From Psettodes erumei (Eukaryota > Chordata > Actinopteri > Pleuronectiformes > Psettodidae), in contig JAFBJZ010000366.1 of the NCBI GenBank assembly GCA_016785225.1, forward strand, positions 1 through 64,000: a stretch of 64,000 nucleotides of DNA. Reading direction: 5' to 3'. Position numbers and translations under genes: made by a program. The notes beneath the pieces were generated by a model. It worked only from the letters and a program-made list of their open reading frames with translations, was not told the DNA's origin and made no database searches. Positions 1 to 13,838 of this stretch are shown here, piece by piece; the first letter of the stretch is position 1, and each line of letters begins with the position of its first letter.

Positions 1-791
1 TTTTTCGCATTTTTACAACATAGTACAGTATGGCGTTTTTTTGCGTTTTCATGACCTGCTGTAATATGACTTTTTTTGAGGTTCTAACACCTTTTATGCT
101 ATGGAGGGTTTATAAAACAGTATTCTATGATGTTTTGAGGCATTTTTAGGAAAAATAAAATTTTGACATTTTTCGCATTTTTACGACATATTACACTATG
201 GCGTTTTTTTGCGTTTTCATGACCTACTATGATATGACCTTTTTTGAGGTTCTAACACCTTTTATGCTATGGAGGGTTTATAAAACAGTATTCTATGATG
301 TTTTGAGGCATTTTTAGGAAAAATAAAATTTTGACATTTTTCGCATTTTTACAACATATTATACTATGGCATTTTTTTTGCGTTTTCATGACATGACCTG
401 TAATATGATGACTTTTTTGAGGTTCTAACACCTTTTATGCTATGGAGGGTTTATAAAACAGTATTCTATGATGTTTTGAGGCATTTTTAGGAAAAATAAA
501 ATTGTGACATTTTTCCCCTTTTTTACGACATATTATATACGATGGCATTTTTTTGCGTTTTCATGACCTACTATGATATGACCTTTTTTGAGGTTCTAAC
601 ACCTTTTATGCTATGGAGGGTTTATAAAACAGTATTCTATGATGTTTTGAGGCATTTTTAGGAAAAATAAAATTTTGACATTTTTCGCATTTTTACAACA
701 TAGTACAGTATGGCGTTTTTTTGCGTTTTCATGACCTACTATGATATGACCTTTTTTGAGGTTCTAACACCTTTTATGCTATGGAGGGTTT
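1..791. repeat. Tandem array of a ~168-173 bp AT-rich unit (about 4.7 copies)
   Basis: Units start at about 1, 169, 337, 510 and 681. The last is cut off at about 791, where the sequence becomes unique. Copies are 168, 168, 173 and 171 bp and differ by scattered substitutions and small indels. Each contains an anchor TTTTTCGCAT (degraded in the copy at 510), the block GAGGTTCTAACACC, and GGAGGGTTTATAAAACAG. The array runs off the left edge, so its full length is unknown. It lies upstream of a UBAP1-family exon on the same strand and is therefore probably inside an intron of that gene. No ORF or transposase is seen. It is a satellite-type or minisatellite-type repeat of unknown family. Confidence 0.93.
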
Positions 792-918
792 AGACAGAAG
801 GTTTATCTTATTTCAGTGCCAGTATCTCAGAGTAGAATATATGTAATACTTTCATCACTTTTTTACTTACCAATTTCTATTAACCCACAATGCTTGTTTA
901 TTTTTCCCTTCCCATTAG

Positions 919-2044
<1,126 letters not shown>

Positions 2045-2196
2045 ACAGACCATTATCCTTAAGGATTATTTTCACTTTCATTAGGTGCACAGTGTGCAAT
2101 CAAAATTAAATGCAAAAAAAGATACTGCCTTCTTATTTGATAACGTAACACCTGTGTAACTCAACCCTAGGGGCTAGGATGAAAACTTTCAGGCAT

Positions 2197-2257
2197 AATA
2201 AAAACAAAACAATAAATAGTCAATAGAAAGGATGAACATTTTTTAAAAACGTTTATT
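2197..2257. terminator. Closely spaced poly(A) signals of the convergent UBAP1 and prc1 genes
   Basis: On the plus strand, AATAAA occurs at 2197-2202 and 2211-2216, about 155-170 bp after the UBAP1 stop. On the minus strand, AATAAA (TTTATT on plus) occurs at 2252-2257, about 465 bp after the prc1 stop. Cleavage is expected 10-30 bases past each signal, so the two 3' ends would overlap or nearly touch. The hexamers are direct sequence; their use is inferred. Confidence 0.5.
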
Positions 2258-2720
2258 TACAGCTTGATTTATAGGAAAAAAAACCTTAATACTTAAGATT
2301 CTGAGGAAAACATTTAGCTGTCATTCCAGCTGGAGGAAGAAAATCTCAGCAGATGGACTAACTGCTACAGTATTAAGTGTAGTGCTCTTGATATAGTTAA
2401 TAGCATTGGACATAAAAAGGCTGTATACCCCATAAGTGGAATATCAAAAAGTCAAAACAGCCATCGTATGAATAAAATAATATTTCCACAAACTTAAAAT
2501 ACAGCAGAGAGTGCTGCTCTAACAACCTTGAACCATGAAATAAAGTCTTACAAAAGCAGGATGATGGATTATCGAAATATTCACACGGATTAAAATATTT
2601 ACATTTTTTCTATGAAGTTTACATTAAAATTCCCTGTTGTCCACTATAAAAAAAAATATCCTACACCAAACTACCGCTGAGCTGGATGACTCCCGGTGGC
2701 GGAGCAGCTCCTCTGAACCA

Positions 2721-5700
2721 TCACTGATGACTGATGGTGGAGTTCAGCAGTCCGGACTTCACATTCGATTTAGAAGCCTTTGTGAGGTCTCTCTGTGAAG
2801 AAAGAAAGTGGGCATCTGTTTAATTTAAAAGGTGTCAAAATAGCTGAACATACAAGACAATGTGTTAGCATGTGATGTGGAAGTTTTAGCTATTGCAGCT
2901 ATTTATGTTCATTCTATGAAAACGTGTTATGTCAATGTTGATGATGTCCAGATTCATCTTTAGTATGTCAAGAATTACAGGAATTTAAAATGTTGTCATT
3001 ATTTTATGATCTACTGCACTTATTTCAATAAAAGCAATCTTGTACATGTTGTATTACGTATTGTTCATCTACATGAATTTTTGATGCAGGTGATCAGCTT
3101 CAACAGTTTTTATTTAAATAAATACAGCGCATCATGCAGCCTTGGCAGAGGCCCTGTATTCATGGTTATTCTTTAGTTGCTCCATTGATAATTGCCTACA
3201 TATTTATTGTACAGCCATCAAAATGATAAAAAGATGGCTCAAAGCAATGCATTTTTAAATGACACAAAAAAAAATTACAATTTGTGACGGGCAGTATTGA
3301 TATTGTGGCCAGCCGCCACATATAATTCAATGTATGGAAAACACTGAGATTTACAAAATGCAACATCTTCAAGTCTAAACTCAAGTTTTATCTCAACTCT
3401 GATGCCAAAAAATGTGTTACATGCTTAACCGTAAATTTACTGGGTTGTATTTTAGAAGACTTATCGTAGATCAGGACTAAACATGCAAAACCTCATTTAC
3501 CGCAAATTCCAAATAGGAGCCAGCAACAGAGTTAAAGTTGAAGGTGTGATCTTGAGTATCCTGAGACCTTAGCGTGCCACTTGGAGTATTTCTATTTAGT
3601 TGGGAGATGTTTTCTTTGTTTCGGTCCAGTGCACGAGGAGTCTTTCCATGTCCAGGGGTTCGCAGGCCAAGACCCTACAACGAGACCAGCTAGAATGATA
3701 ATGTGCTCTTTTTGGCAACTCTTTCTGAAACCACTATCTAACCATTAAGATGATTGGTGTACAGGTGCTTACATTAATAGTGAGGCTTGATATAAACTTG
3801 ACAATACAAAATGCACACACAAGAATGATCTTTCTCTATGTACCAGTATAATATTAAAAGCTATCTGATCTCACTGCTTAAATTTAAGAGCATATGCACT
3901 TAATAAGGAGGCGTCAGTCAGCTACTTAATTAATGACCAGCATTGACAAAATGTAACGAGGTCTACATACACAGAAATTTATTTAAATTGCCCTGGTAGG
4001 TAATCCACATGCACGTTAAATGAAGATGGAGATAATCATCCTGCCTGACCCCGGCTGTAGGTGAGATGAGGAGAGAGGATGACGGCGAGCATACCTTGCT
4101 GGCAGACAGAGGTGGTTTCTGGATGGAGGCCTGACACATGGTTCCACTGAGGCCTGAGCTGAGGAAGCTGTTGGGAGTGGAGATGGTCGTGGTGCCATTG
4201 AGCTGAGTGAACAGAGACCGAAAGGTTATCTTTTATTCATACAGGTTTCCCCATTGTCACTGCAAATTCTGCAGTCACACACAATAAATCTAACAAAACT
4301 GCAACAGTCTTACCTTTCTGACTTTGCCGGGTGTGGGAGTCCCTGCTATTCGTCTTTTGGATGGGGTCCTCACTGCCGTTCCATACAACATGTCCTCTTG
4401 TGTCTGTTTAGTTTTCTTCAGTTGCTATTTCAAAACAAAAAGCATACAATCATATCCAAGGTACTTTTTGAGAACAAAATAAACCCACTATGGTTTTTAA
4501 TCAAAGCAAGTGTGTAACTTACCCTTTCTAGTTTCTCTTTCTCCTTTTCACTGTGGTGGTGATCCCACTGCTGCTGCACATACTCAAGAAATTTCTGTCC
4601 ACTGACCAGGAACTCTTTGCCATGCTCCTCTTCCCAGGCATCGATTTGGGCCTTCAGACTCTTTTCCAGCTGGAAAAAGATACAGAAGACTTGTTTCACA
4701 CAGTTGCCATGTTAACAGATTTTGCACGGACAGTGGACTGCCAGTCAATATTACATAAGTCCAACTTCTAAAATGCCAGTCCTTTGGCAAATTCAAATGC
4801 ACAGTACTACAGACTGAAAACATTTTGAATATCCCCATCTGTTGGCCAAAAGTGGTAATGCACAATAACCTCCCAGCTGTTTCCACACTTCTGGCACATT
4901 GATTTATTCAGATTGTTCACTTTTATCTTTTGAGTCCCTACCAACAACTGTTTTTGTAAGCAGAAAAGGACTTACATTTGCTATTCTATTTTTGCATTTA
5001 CCAAATAACTCATCAATTTAAAAAAACACTTTAAATAGTTCCTCACCTTAGGCAAACTTTTCTGCAGGTCAGCTCTCTGCTTCTCTTCTTTCAGGAGGTT
5101 CCCACCTCTGTTGTTGAACCTTGAAGGGTCATTAGCCTTTTTCTGAGATGAGAGCACAGACACACAGAGACACCAAAAGTTTGAAAAGTTGCTTTAAATG
5201 CTCTCCCAGTTCATTCATAGTGAGTACAGCACTCACGTCAAGTTCCAAGTACAAGGTCCAGTTCTCCTGCCATTTGGTGATGCCCTCAAAGAGCTCTTTG
5301 TGGTCCTCGTAATATTTCTTGAGGGTCCTGACTTCAGCCTCATGCAGGTTGAGAAGCTCTTCAGTGAAATCATCTGTGGTAAGAAAACATGCACTGAGAC
5401 CCACATCGCTTTTCTGATGATCAGTTGCATATATTCAGTATAAGGGCTTTGTGACTGAACAATAGCTACTCACCATCATGATATGCAACAAAAGCCTGCT
5501 GCTGTTCTTGGCTGTAGAAGCATCTCTCCCAGAAAAGGGCAACCTCAGCTCTGATGGCCTCAATGACACTCTTAATGCTCTGCATTTTCAGCACCTCTAG
5601 ACGCTGGACCTCAGCCTCAAGCTGGAAACACAAAAATTCACAGCATTACAGTTTGTTATGGAAGGGTCAGGGTTGCTTTGTCATCTGAAATCAGTTATCA

Positions 5701-7334
5701 GTAAGGTAATCAATATGGTAAGATTTCTTACTGCCTCAATGTTTTTTTTCTTTGACTTGACCATATGCTCCGAAAGTGCTCCCCTCTCCTCTTGGGGAAT
5801 CTGAAGTCTTTCCCACAGCTCCTGGATCTTAGTGCGGAAAGCTGAACAACGGAGTTCATTCTCAGCTTTGCGTTCTTTCAACTAGAAGGAAATAATACAT
5901 CCATTATAATATGATGCACTATTTTTGAATAAACGCATCAGATTAACCCCTGCATGCAAATATCAAACTCACCTGACTGAGGAGCAGTTTAAGAGCATTA
6001 ATGTTATCATCCGACAGACAAAATGCCTCCTCATCTTCACACATCACATCCACCTCAAAACTGGTCTCCGGGTTCCGCTCCAGATCATCCATGCATACAA
6101 CAATCTCCTTCTTTATGCTTATAAATTCATCATGACGATGCTCCTGAAAAAAACACAAGTAAGACAAGTTACAACCAAAATTAACCAAAAAATAACACAG
6201 GTAAGAAAGAGAAAAAGAAAGTCAGTGAAACCTTCTCTTTGGTCAGATCATCAAGGTAGGCATGATATGACTCTAGTTGCTTCAGTGATGGGATAGCATC
6301 CTGGTCAATGCAGAAAGGGGTCGTGCACATAATATCACACAGCTCGCGGTCTTTTACAATGAGGCCTTTAAGCTCCTCCATTCTTTGCTTCTTGTGCTCC
6401 TTCATCACCTCTAGACGTGTGCGGGTGTTTTTCTCCATCTGCAACATAGTGCAGCCATCCTCCTCCTGTAGGGAGAGTTAGGTAAATCATCTCAGCTATT
6501 TTCTCACAATGGAATGATTTTTTTTTTTTTAAATCATTTAAATCCCTGTCAAATCATTTGTGTCTGTACCTCAAAGTGGGGGAGCTGAAGCTCAGTGCAC
6601 AAGTTGTTTAGTTCCTTGCAACAGGCCTCTATGCTTTTCAATAGTCTCCTCTTGAGCTCTTCTTCCTCAGCGATCATTAGGTCCAGCAATCCCTGCAGAA
6701 AAATGTGTCACTTTGCTAGTTCTATAAGATCAACAATCAGACTTACTAATATAAACTGATGTGGGGCTCACTTTAATGTGCTTGTGGACATCACTGGTTC
6801 TCTGTAATCGCTGCTCCTCGGGAATGCCGATTTCTTCCCAAATATCCTGCAACCTGACCAGAGCTCTGTTGAGGTAGGCAACAGACTCTGCTGCGTGGAC
6901 CTCACTTGAAGAAAAAAAATAATCAAGCGTTTGAGTGGGTCAGTGCTCTGGATTTTAAAACACCTGTTATCAGCCAGGCCCGTTCAGTATTAACATCGTT
7001 TTTTTTAAAAACAAAAGGAGGCCGGTCTGCTATTATCAGAGGGCTGCTAACATTAGCAAGCTGGCAACGCTGTCGAACATAGGCTTAGATGTAATGTTAA
7101 ACATCACGAGTTTACGAGTATCTTGAAATTATAAGAAAAAAACGTGATTGGCATTCAAATGACTCAATGTAGCTCCTCCGCCCGTGCGATGTGCGATACA
7201 AGCTGTGAGCGTTAACTTTAGCTGAAATCAACAAGCTAACCAGGAAACGAATTCGCTAAAGAAATAAACCATTGTTAACGTACACATTTAAGGATACAGT
7301 TAATGAATGTGTTATGTACTAACCTCACTCTCAT
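2721..7334 (-). CDS. prc1: Protein regulator of cytokinesis 1 (PRC1/Ase1/MAP65 family), complete
   Basis: Fourteen coding exons (minus): 7324-7334, 6772-6904, 6570-6692, 6232-6465, 5973-6143, 5732-5881, 5474-5621, 5237-5373, 5047-5142, 4523-4669, 4314-4424, 4095-4202, 3501-3674, 2721-2792. Together they give 604 aa in unbroken frame; human PRC1 is 620. PRC1 bundles antiparallel microtubules at the central spindle and recruits KIF4A and Plk1 for cytokinesis. The N-terminus MRVSEVHAAESVAYLNRAL matches the human dimerisation domain. A long coiled-coil/rod follows (about 50-330). The spectrin-like microtubule-binding part holds RFNNRGGNLLKEEKQR (about 376-391). The basic tail has CDK-type sites (RTPSKRR, GTPTPGK), a KEN box near 543-545 that suggests APC/C-Cdh1 turnover, and a C-terminal NST resembling the human Plk1-docking region. 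The first exon codes only 11 bases. Teleosts have prc1 duplicates; I cannot assign a or b. Confidence 0.95.
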
Positions 7335-7525
7335 GCTGCCAGCGCGGATACCTAAAATATATCGGGAGAAAACGTCTTTAATGCGAAAGAGGCCTTTCGA
7401 CGGTTGTCCGGTTTCCTATTCGTTTGTCGACTCGACAGCGTTTGAAATTTGCACCGAAACAAGGTCTGCGCTCTGATTGGAAGATTTAACTGACGTCACA
7501 GGAAGTCGTTTTGGGGGCGGGTCTC
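7335..7525 (-). promoter_or_regulatory. prc1 proximal promoter / 5'UTR (CCAAT, CRE, GC box)
   Basis: Upstream of the prc1 ATG on the minus strand there is a CCAAT box (ATTGG on plus, 7476-7480), a full palindromic CRE TGACGTCA (7491-7498) and a GC-box (7514-7522). TTTGAA at 7441-7446 resembles a CHR element but is in the reverse orientation relative to prc1. CpG density is higher than in the surroundings and no TATA box is evident. CCAAT/NF-Y sites with CHR elements are typical of G2/M genes, which suits prc1. Factor binding is inferred. Confidence 0.55.
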
Positions 7526-8128
7526 TATTTTGTCGAGTACGAAAACGAAGAATCAATAGGGAAACTAATCCATAAAACATGGCACAATCCAGAGGGATAC
7601 AAAGAGTAAATCCGTTTCATTTTTTGCAGGAATTTGTACAATAGTCCGGACTGAAGATAAACATGGTTCTTACCCGAGAATTTTTTTCTTTCTCAAATAA
7701 GATCGGAGAAAGCCTTGCTGGCATTTAATTGGAAGTAGACTACACCATATACACACACAACGTGGATGAGAACGTGTTTTGGTACTTGTTCAAAGATGGA
7801 TGCAGTTCATCTGAGTAGTTTTGCAAAAGGAATTCAACATATGTATTAACATGCATTCATGACAAAGGTCACGTAAAATGATAGAATGTGTTTTCGCTCT
7901 CTTTTTTGCTGTCCCATTTAATCATCATTTAATCATTATGCACAGACACACAAACTTCAATCAAGTCTGAAATATAGCAATTTATAAGTTTGCAAATGCC
8001 ATAGAGGAAGTGCAGTAGAATCAAAAATAAATAAGTAAGAAAACTTGGAAGAAAAACTAAGTAAAATTGCAAATATACAGGCAACGTTAGTGATTTCAAC
8101 CTAGTAAAAGACAGCCTTTGTTCCCTCA
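7526..8128. other. Gap between the prc1 promoter and the spi1 stop; contains spi1 3'UTR
   Basis: No further coding exon is seen. Two minus-strand ATTAAA poly(A)-like signals (TTTAAT on plus) lie at 7917-7922 and 7928-7933, about 200 bp after the spi1 stop. They are the best candidates for the spi1 3' end. Confidence 0.4.
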
Positions 8129-10528
8129 TCAGTGAGAATACTGACGTAAACAGAGGTTCCTCAGCACTTCCTCACTGAACTGGTAGGTCAGCTTCTTCTT
8201 TACCTTTTTAATCTCTCCAGTTTTACCATAGTTCCTCAGAGCTCGGGCCATTTTTTGGTAGGTCATTTTTTTGCGGTTTCCTTTCTGAATGCCCCAGTGG
8301 TTTGCCAGAGCTTCTTTGTGTTTTGTGGAGAACTGGAAAATGCCCTTGTCCTGGTCCACCCACCAGATACTGTCACTCATATCACCGTTTCTTAGCAAGT
8401 CCAGGAGGAATTGGTACAGGCGAATTTTCTTCTTGTTGTCTGCAATTGAAAATATTTGAATCATTAATACTATTTTATATTATATTTATCAGTACATAGG
8501 TATTTATGAGTTTTTCCAAGCTTCAATGTGACTTTCAGCACTTTGAAATTTAATGTCAGAAGAAAATTTGTAGTGGAAATACTCACTAGTATCCCTCCTG
8601 AAGGAGGAGTGGTTGTGGCCTTCACATTCATCTTCCCCTTCTGACACCTCGAGTGGAGGACTGATCCCTCTCTGTTCCTCCTCTGAGTAGTAATGGCCAG
8701 GTGAGGCAGAGGGCTGGTACTGGTAGCAGAGGGGTGGGGTGTAATATGGGAGCTGTAGGAAAAATTTAAGGCATGTCATAGTTCAAGATTATAGAGAGAT
8801 GAAACAGAGCTGCAAGGTTCTGGGTTTTGCAATTATTTACAGGCTGACATTTTTGTTTAAACACTGTCATTGTAGTAAAAGAGGAAGTAGGTCTGCCAAA
8901 ATAGAATCCACTGCTCAGCAAGACCACATGGTGGACAGTGGAAATATCCCAGACTGGGCACACCATGAACTGTATTTGTGAAGATGACTTTGAAAACATA
9001 TAAAAAGCTATAGTGTGTAAACATTATTGTCACAGCAATACATTTATTTTGAATTAAGCACTTCACGTATTTTTTGGAGCATGTATACCCAAACACTACT
9101 ATTTTATCAATTAGTAAATCAAAAGAGTGATAATGATTCACCATCATTTTTAGCAATTGAGTATTAAATGCACTGTTCTTGGCTTCTTAATAGTGACCAT
9201 TTGCAGATTTTCTTTCTTCTTTTATGATGTCATTTGGGCTCTGGAAAAAATTATACATTTAATGGACTAAACAAATAAAGTAGTTGAAATTAGTTGATAG
9301 ATTAATCAATTATGGAAATAATTTATTGGTTGCAGGCCTACAGCTGACACTTAAATTTCAAATCAATTGAAGTGACATAATTTGACATCACTTGCAATGA
9401 AAAAATGTCTCCTTACTCAGGGGAAGAATTTTTAGTATCTGACTTATTGTGAATCACGTAATATCATAATAATTGACACAGAGGTTTTCCATTTGTGCTA
9501 CATGTTAATAATAGCATCACATTAAAAACTGAGCCAGGGACCTTTTCCTTCTTCAGACTGGTGGCTGGCCAGGAAATGGTCAGTAAGCATGTATATCTGC
9601 ATTTCTAAAAACTTATTTAGAGATTTCTTTTTCTTCTACTGGTACCATCATTAAACTCAACACACACGCTGACCTGTGGTGACATAGAGAGAGGTGTGAG
9701 CGGAGGGTCCAGGTGCAGGGGCAGACAGTCACTGCTGAAGCGGTAGGGTTGTATCAGTTGTTGAGTTGACACAGACTGGAGCTCTGTGAGGTGATTCACT
9801 GGTGAATTCTCAAAGTCTGACACCTGGACACGGTCAGAGGGGAAGGTCCACCTATGGTCTAAAAAGTGTCAGTAGTATAAGCCCTCAGTCTTAAAAGGAT
9901 TGATCTGTTTTTAAACAGTTAAAATCAGTTTTCTCACCTTCATAAATCTCTCCTACATTAGGGAGGAAGGGGTACAGCTCTGCAGATGGCCGATAATTTT
10001 CTGGCTCATTTGGATTAATTTCCTCTGTGGGCTTCGGGAAGGAAAAAAATTACAATTTGTCAAGGAGACAGTAAAAATTTGTGTTGCTTTGCCCTGCCAA
10101 AAAATATGTCAAATAGGACCATTAGTTGAAGACCATTAGAAATACTTTTAAAATATTATTATTATTATGTAAACTATATTGTCATTGACATGAAATAGAA
10201 TAAATATTAGCAGACCAGGTCACCAGGGGCAATGCACTCATGTATTCATCTGGCTGACTTTACTTTATGTCAGAGGTTACTGTCCCAATCTCCACAAAGA
10301 AAACAAAAACATGTCCTACTTAACACAAACAAAACTCCAAAAGTAAATATTTCTCCTCTTCTTAGATATACAATAAATGAAATGAGTCACTAGAACTACT
10401 ACTACTGCTAAGATATCCTCCTGCTATCACATACCTTAACCAAAGATTGAAATCAGCTTTGATCATAAAAACATACATATAACAAATAAAGCAGCAGAAC
10501 TTACAGATGACATGACATAGCCGTCCAT
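8129..10528 (-). CDS. spi1: PU.1/Spi-1-type ETS transcription factor, complete
   Basis: Five coding exons (minus): 10505-10528, 9938-10031, 9674-9858, 8587-8752, 8129-8439. They give 259 aa in frame; human PU.1 is 270. PU.1 is a nuclear ETS factor that binds GGAA sites and drives myeloid and B-lymphoid development. The last exon encodes the ETS domain (about residues 159-245): [14 protein letters not shown], then the recognition-helix segment [18 protein letters not shown] with the two DNA-contacting arginines, then [14 protein letters not shown]1 is favoured over SPIB because it reads [10 protein letters not shown] and [13 protein letters not shown]. Ahead of it is an acidic PEST-like stretch, [19 protein letters not shown], as in PU.1. 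HLTELQSVS near residue 75 matches the PU.1 transactivation region, but the first 70 residues are diverged and start MDGYVMSS. It could be a teleost spi1 duplicate; I cannot assign a or b. Confidence 0.93.
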
Positions 10529-12237
10529 CTTGTAAACAAGGCATGAGAATCACAGTTTCTCAAAGCCCGTGGTGAATGTTAACTTTTTCTTATTGCTTCA
10601 CTGACAAACACGCAAATGTTGCTGAGCACTGACTTCACCAGACAAATGGGAACTGAAAGCGACAAACAAGCTGGACCCCGTGTGCAGACTATGTTCCTGT
10701 CATCCAATCATCAAATTCATATGATCAGCTATAGTTCCTGATGATAGTTGAATGTCATATATGAGCCAGTCATATTTACACCCATGTGGTCCATATCCAT
10801 GAGGCATAAACCTACAATAACAGAGCAGATTATAAACCATAATCCTATATATATATTCTAATTATTCCAAATATATTTGTTACGGCCCAGACCAATCTTA
10901 ATAGCACTAAATCTGTGCTGTTTTTGTATTAGTACCCACTTTGGGTGGTATTTTAAGAGAAGCACTGTTCAAGCTGTGTAAAAATGGTTTTGAAATAAGT
11001 CACACTGTTAGACATGATTTATTATCACACATATTCATTTGGCATTCCATATGCTACATCAATTCTCCCCCCACACACACAGGTAAAAACAAATTAAAAT
11101 CATATTATTATGTAATTCAAAACATATGGTGAATTACAAAAAACAGGTTCTCCTAACACCTGCTATTGTGCTGCTTGTTTTCTTACTAACACTCACAACA
11201 AATCCCCAGTATGATTTATTCATGTAGGAATTTTTTAAGAGTTACTGCACACAGCGGCTGAAACCAAAAGTAAAGTTTGGAATTGGACTTCTTCCCCTTT
11301 TAGTTTGGCATTATGGTTTCAATTGAGGAAGTACTGACCATGAGAATGAAACCAGCAAAAAAAAATGGACTGAAATTGTGCAGCCACGGCATCCCCATAA
11401 CTTATTTATGTTAATATTTCCCCCCTCATAAAATGTGGAATGAAATCTAGGTGCACTGACATGTTTCTCTCATGGTCAGATGTCATATATGTCTACATAT
11501 AAATCGTTGGACATTATTGGCTACAAACTAACACTAAATCCTAGATGATAGAGAATGTGTTTTTCACAAGAACCAAACTGTTTGCCTGTATCACACTGCA
11601 TGTTTTGATATGTTTGGTCCTGTTGAGATGGAAAGTTACCAGAGGCAATCTGTTGGCTGTGATGAAACTGTTTCCTGCACACCAGAGAGACAAAATACAC
11701 GAGGCTCTTTGTGGGGTTTAATCTGCTCTTTTTTCAGTGTTTCAGTGTTTCATCATAGACAATAGCAGCTGAGCTGGTCTATTAAAAAAAATCAAGAGTG
11801 GGGGTGGAAGGAGGGTGCTACTTCCTCTAGTCTGAGTCTGTCAAACTTTGGCAATCTTTTCCTGCAGATCATGATCTGTACAGTGCAGAAAGTGCAGGCC
11901 TGGGGCTTGTTGTGCTTTCAAATATTTGCTCTGTCTCCATCTACTGGAAAAGAATTGTTGGACTGGGCAGTATCTAGGCTATACTGAGTTAAGAGGCAAA
12001 GAGGAGACAACCAAAATAGCTCACTCAGGCGCGAATGTATTTCCTCCCCCCTCGCCAGGGAATGTGGCTTTTTTTGACAAATCAAAGAAATGAGGGCTTT
12101 AGGGGCTTACCTGCGTGTCAGATTTCCTTGTGTTGCTGAATTTCCTCCCTACCTCAGACACTGACAACAGCAGCCAGGAGCGGAGTCCCGCTGTCCCGTG
12201 GAATCATCACGGCACCAAGGCGAGATACGCATGGAAC
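10529..12237. promoter_or_regulatory. Divergent intergenic region between spi1 (-) and tmem178b (+)
   Basis: About 1.7 kb holds both 5' flanks. Near spi1, the plus strand carries GAACTGAAA at 10650-10658, an IRF/ISRE-like core (GAANNGAAA). Close to tmem178b (12040-12237) the sequence becomes GC-richer and is probably its 5'UTR and promoter. An in-frame ATG at 12115 would add 41 residues to TMEM178B but does not match the family start. No other gene is seen; a microsatellite-poor AT-rich stretch lies at 10800-11600. Confidence 0.4.

Positions 12238-13838
<1,601 letters not shown>

Noticed and set aside
10025..10031. Alternative acceptor for spi1 exon 2 six bases downstream (after CCCACAG)
   Set aside because: It also keeps frame (two residues shorter); I chose the upstream site, but the choice is uncertain and does not change the gene call.
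12115..12237. In-frame upstream ATG extending TMEM178B by 41 residues
   Set aside because: Family proteins start at the downstream Met just before TM1; the extension is not signal-like or conserved and is more likely 5'UTR.
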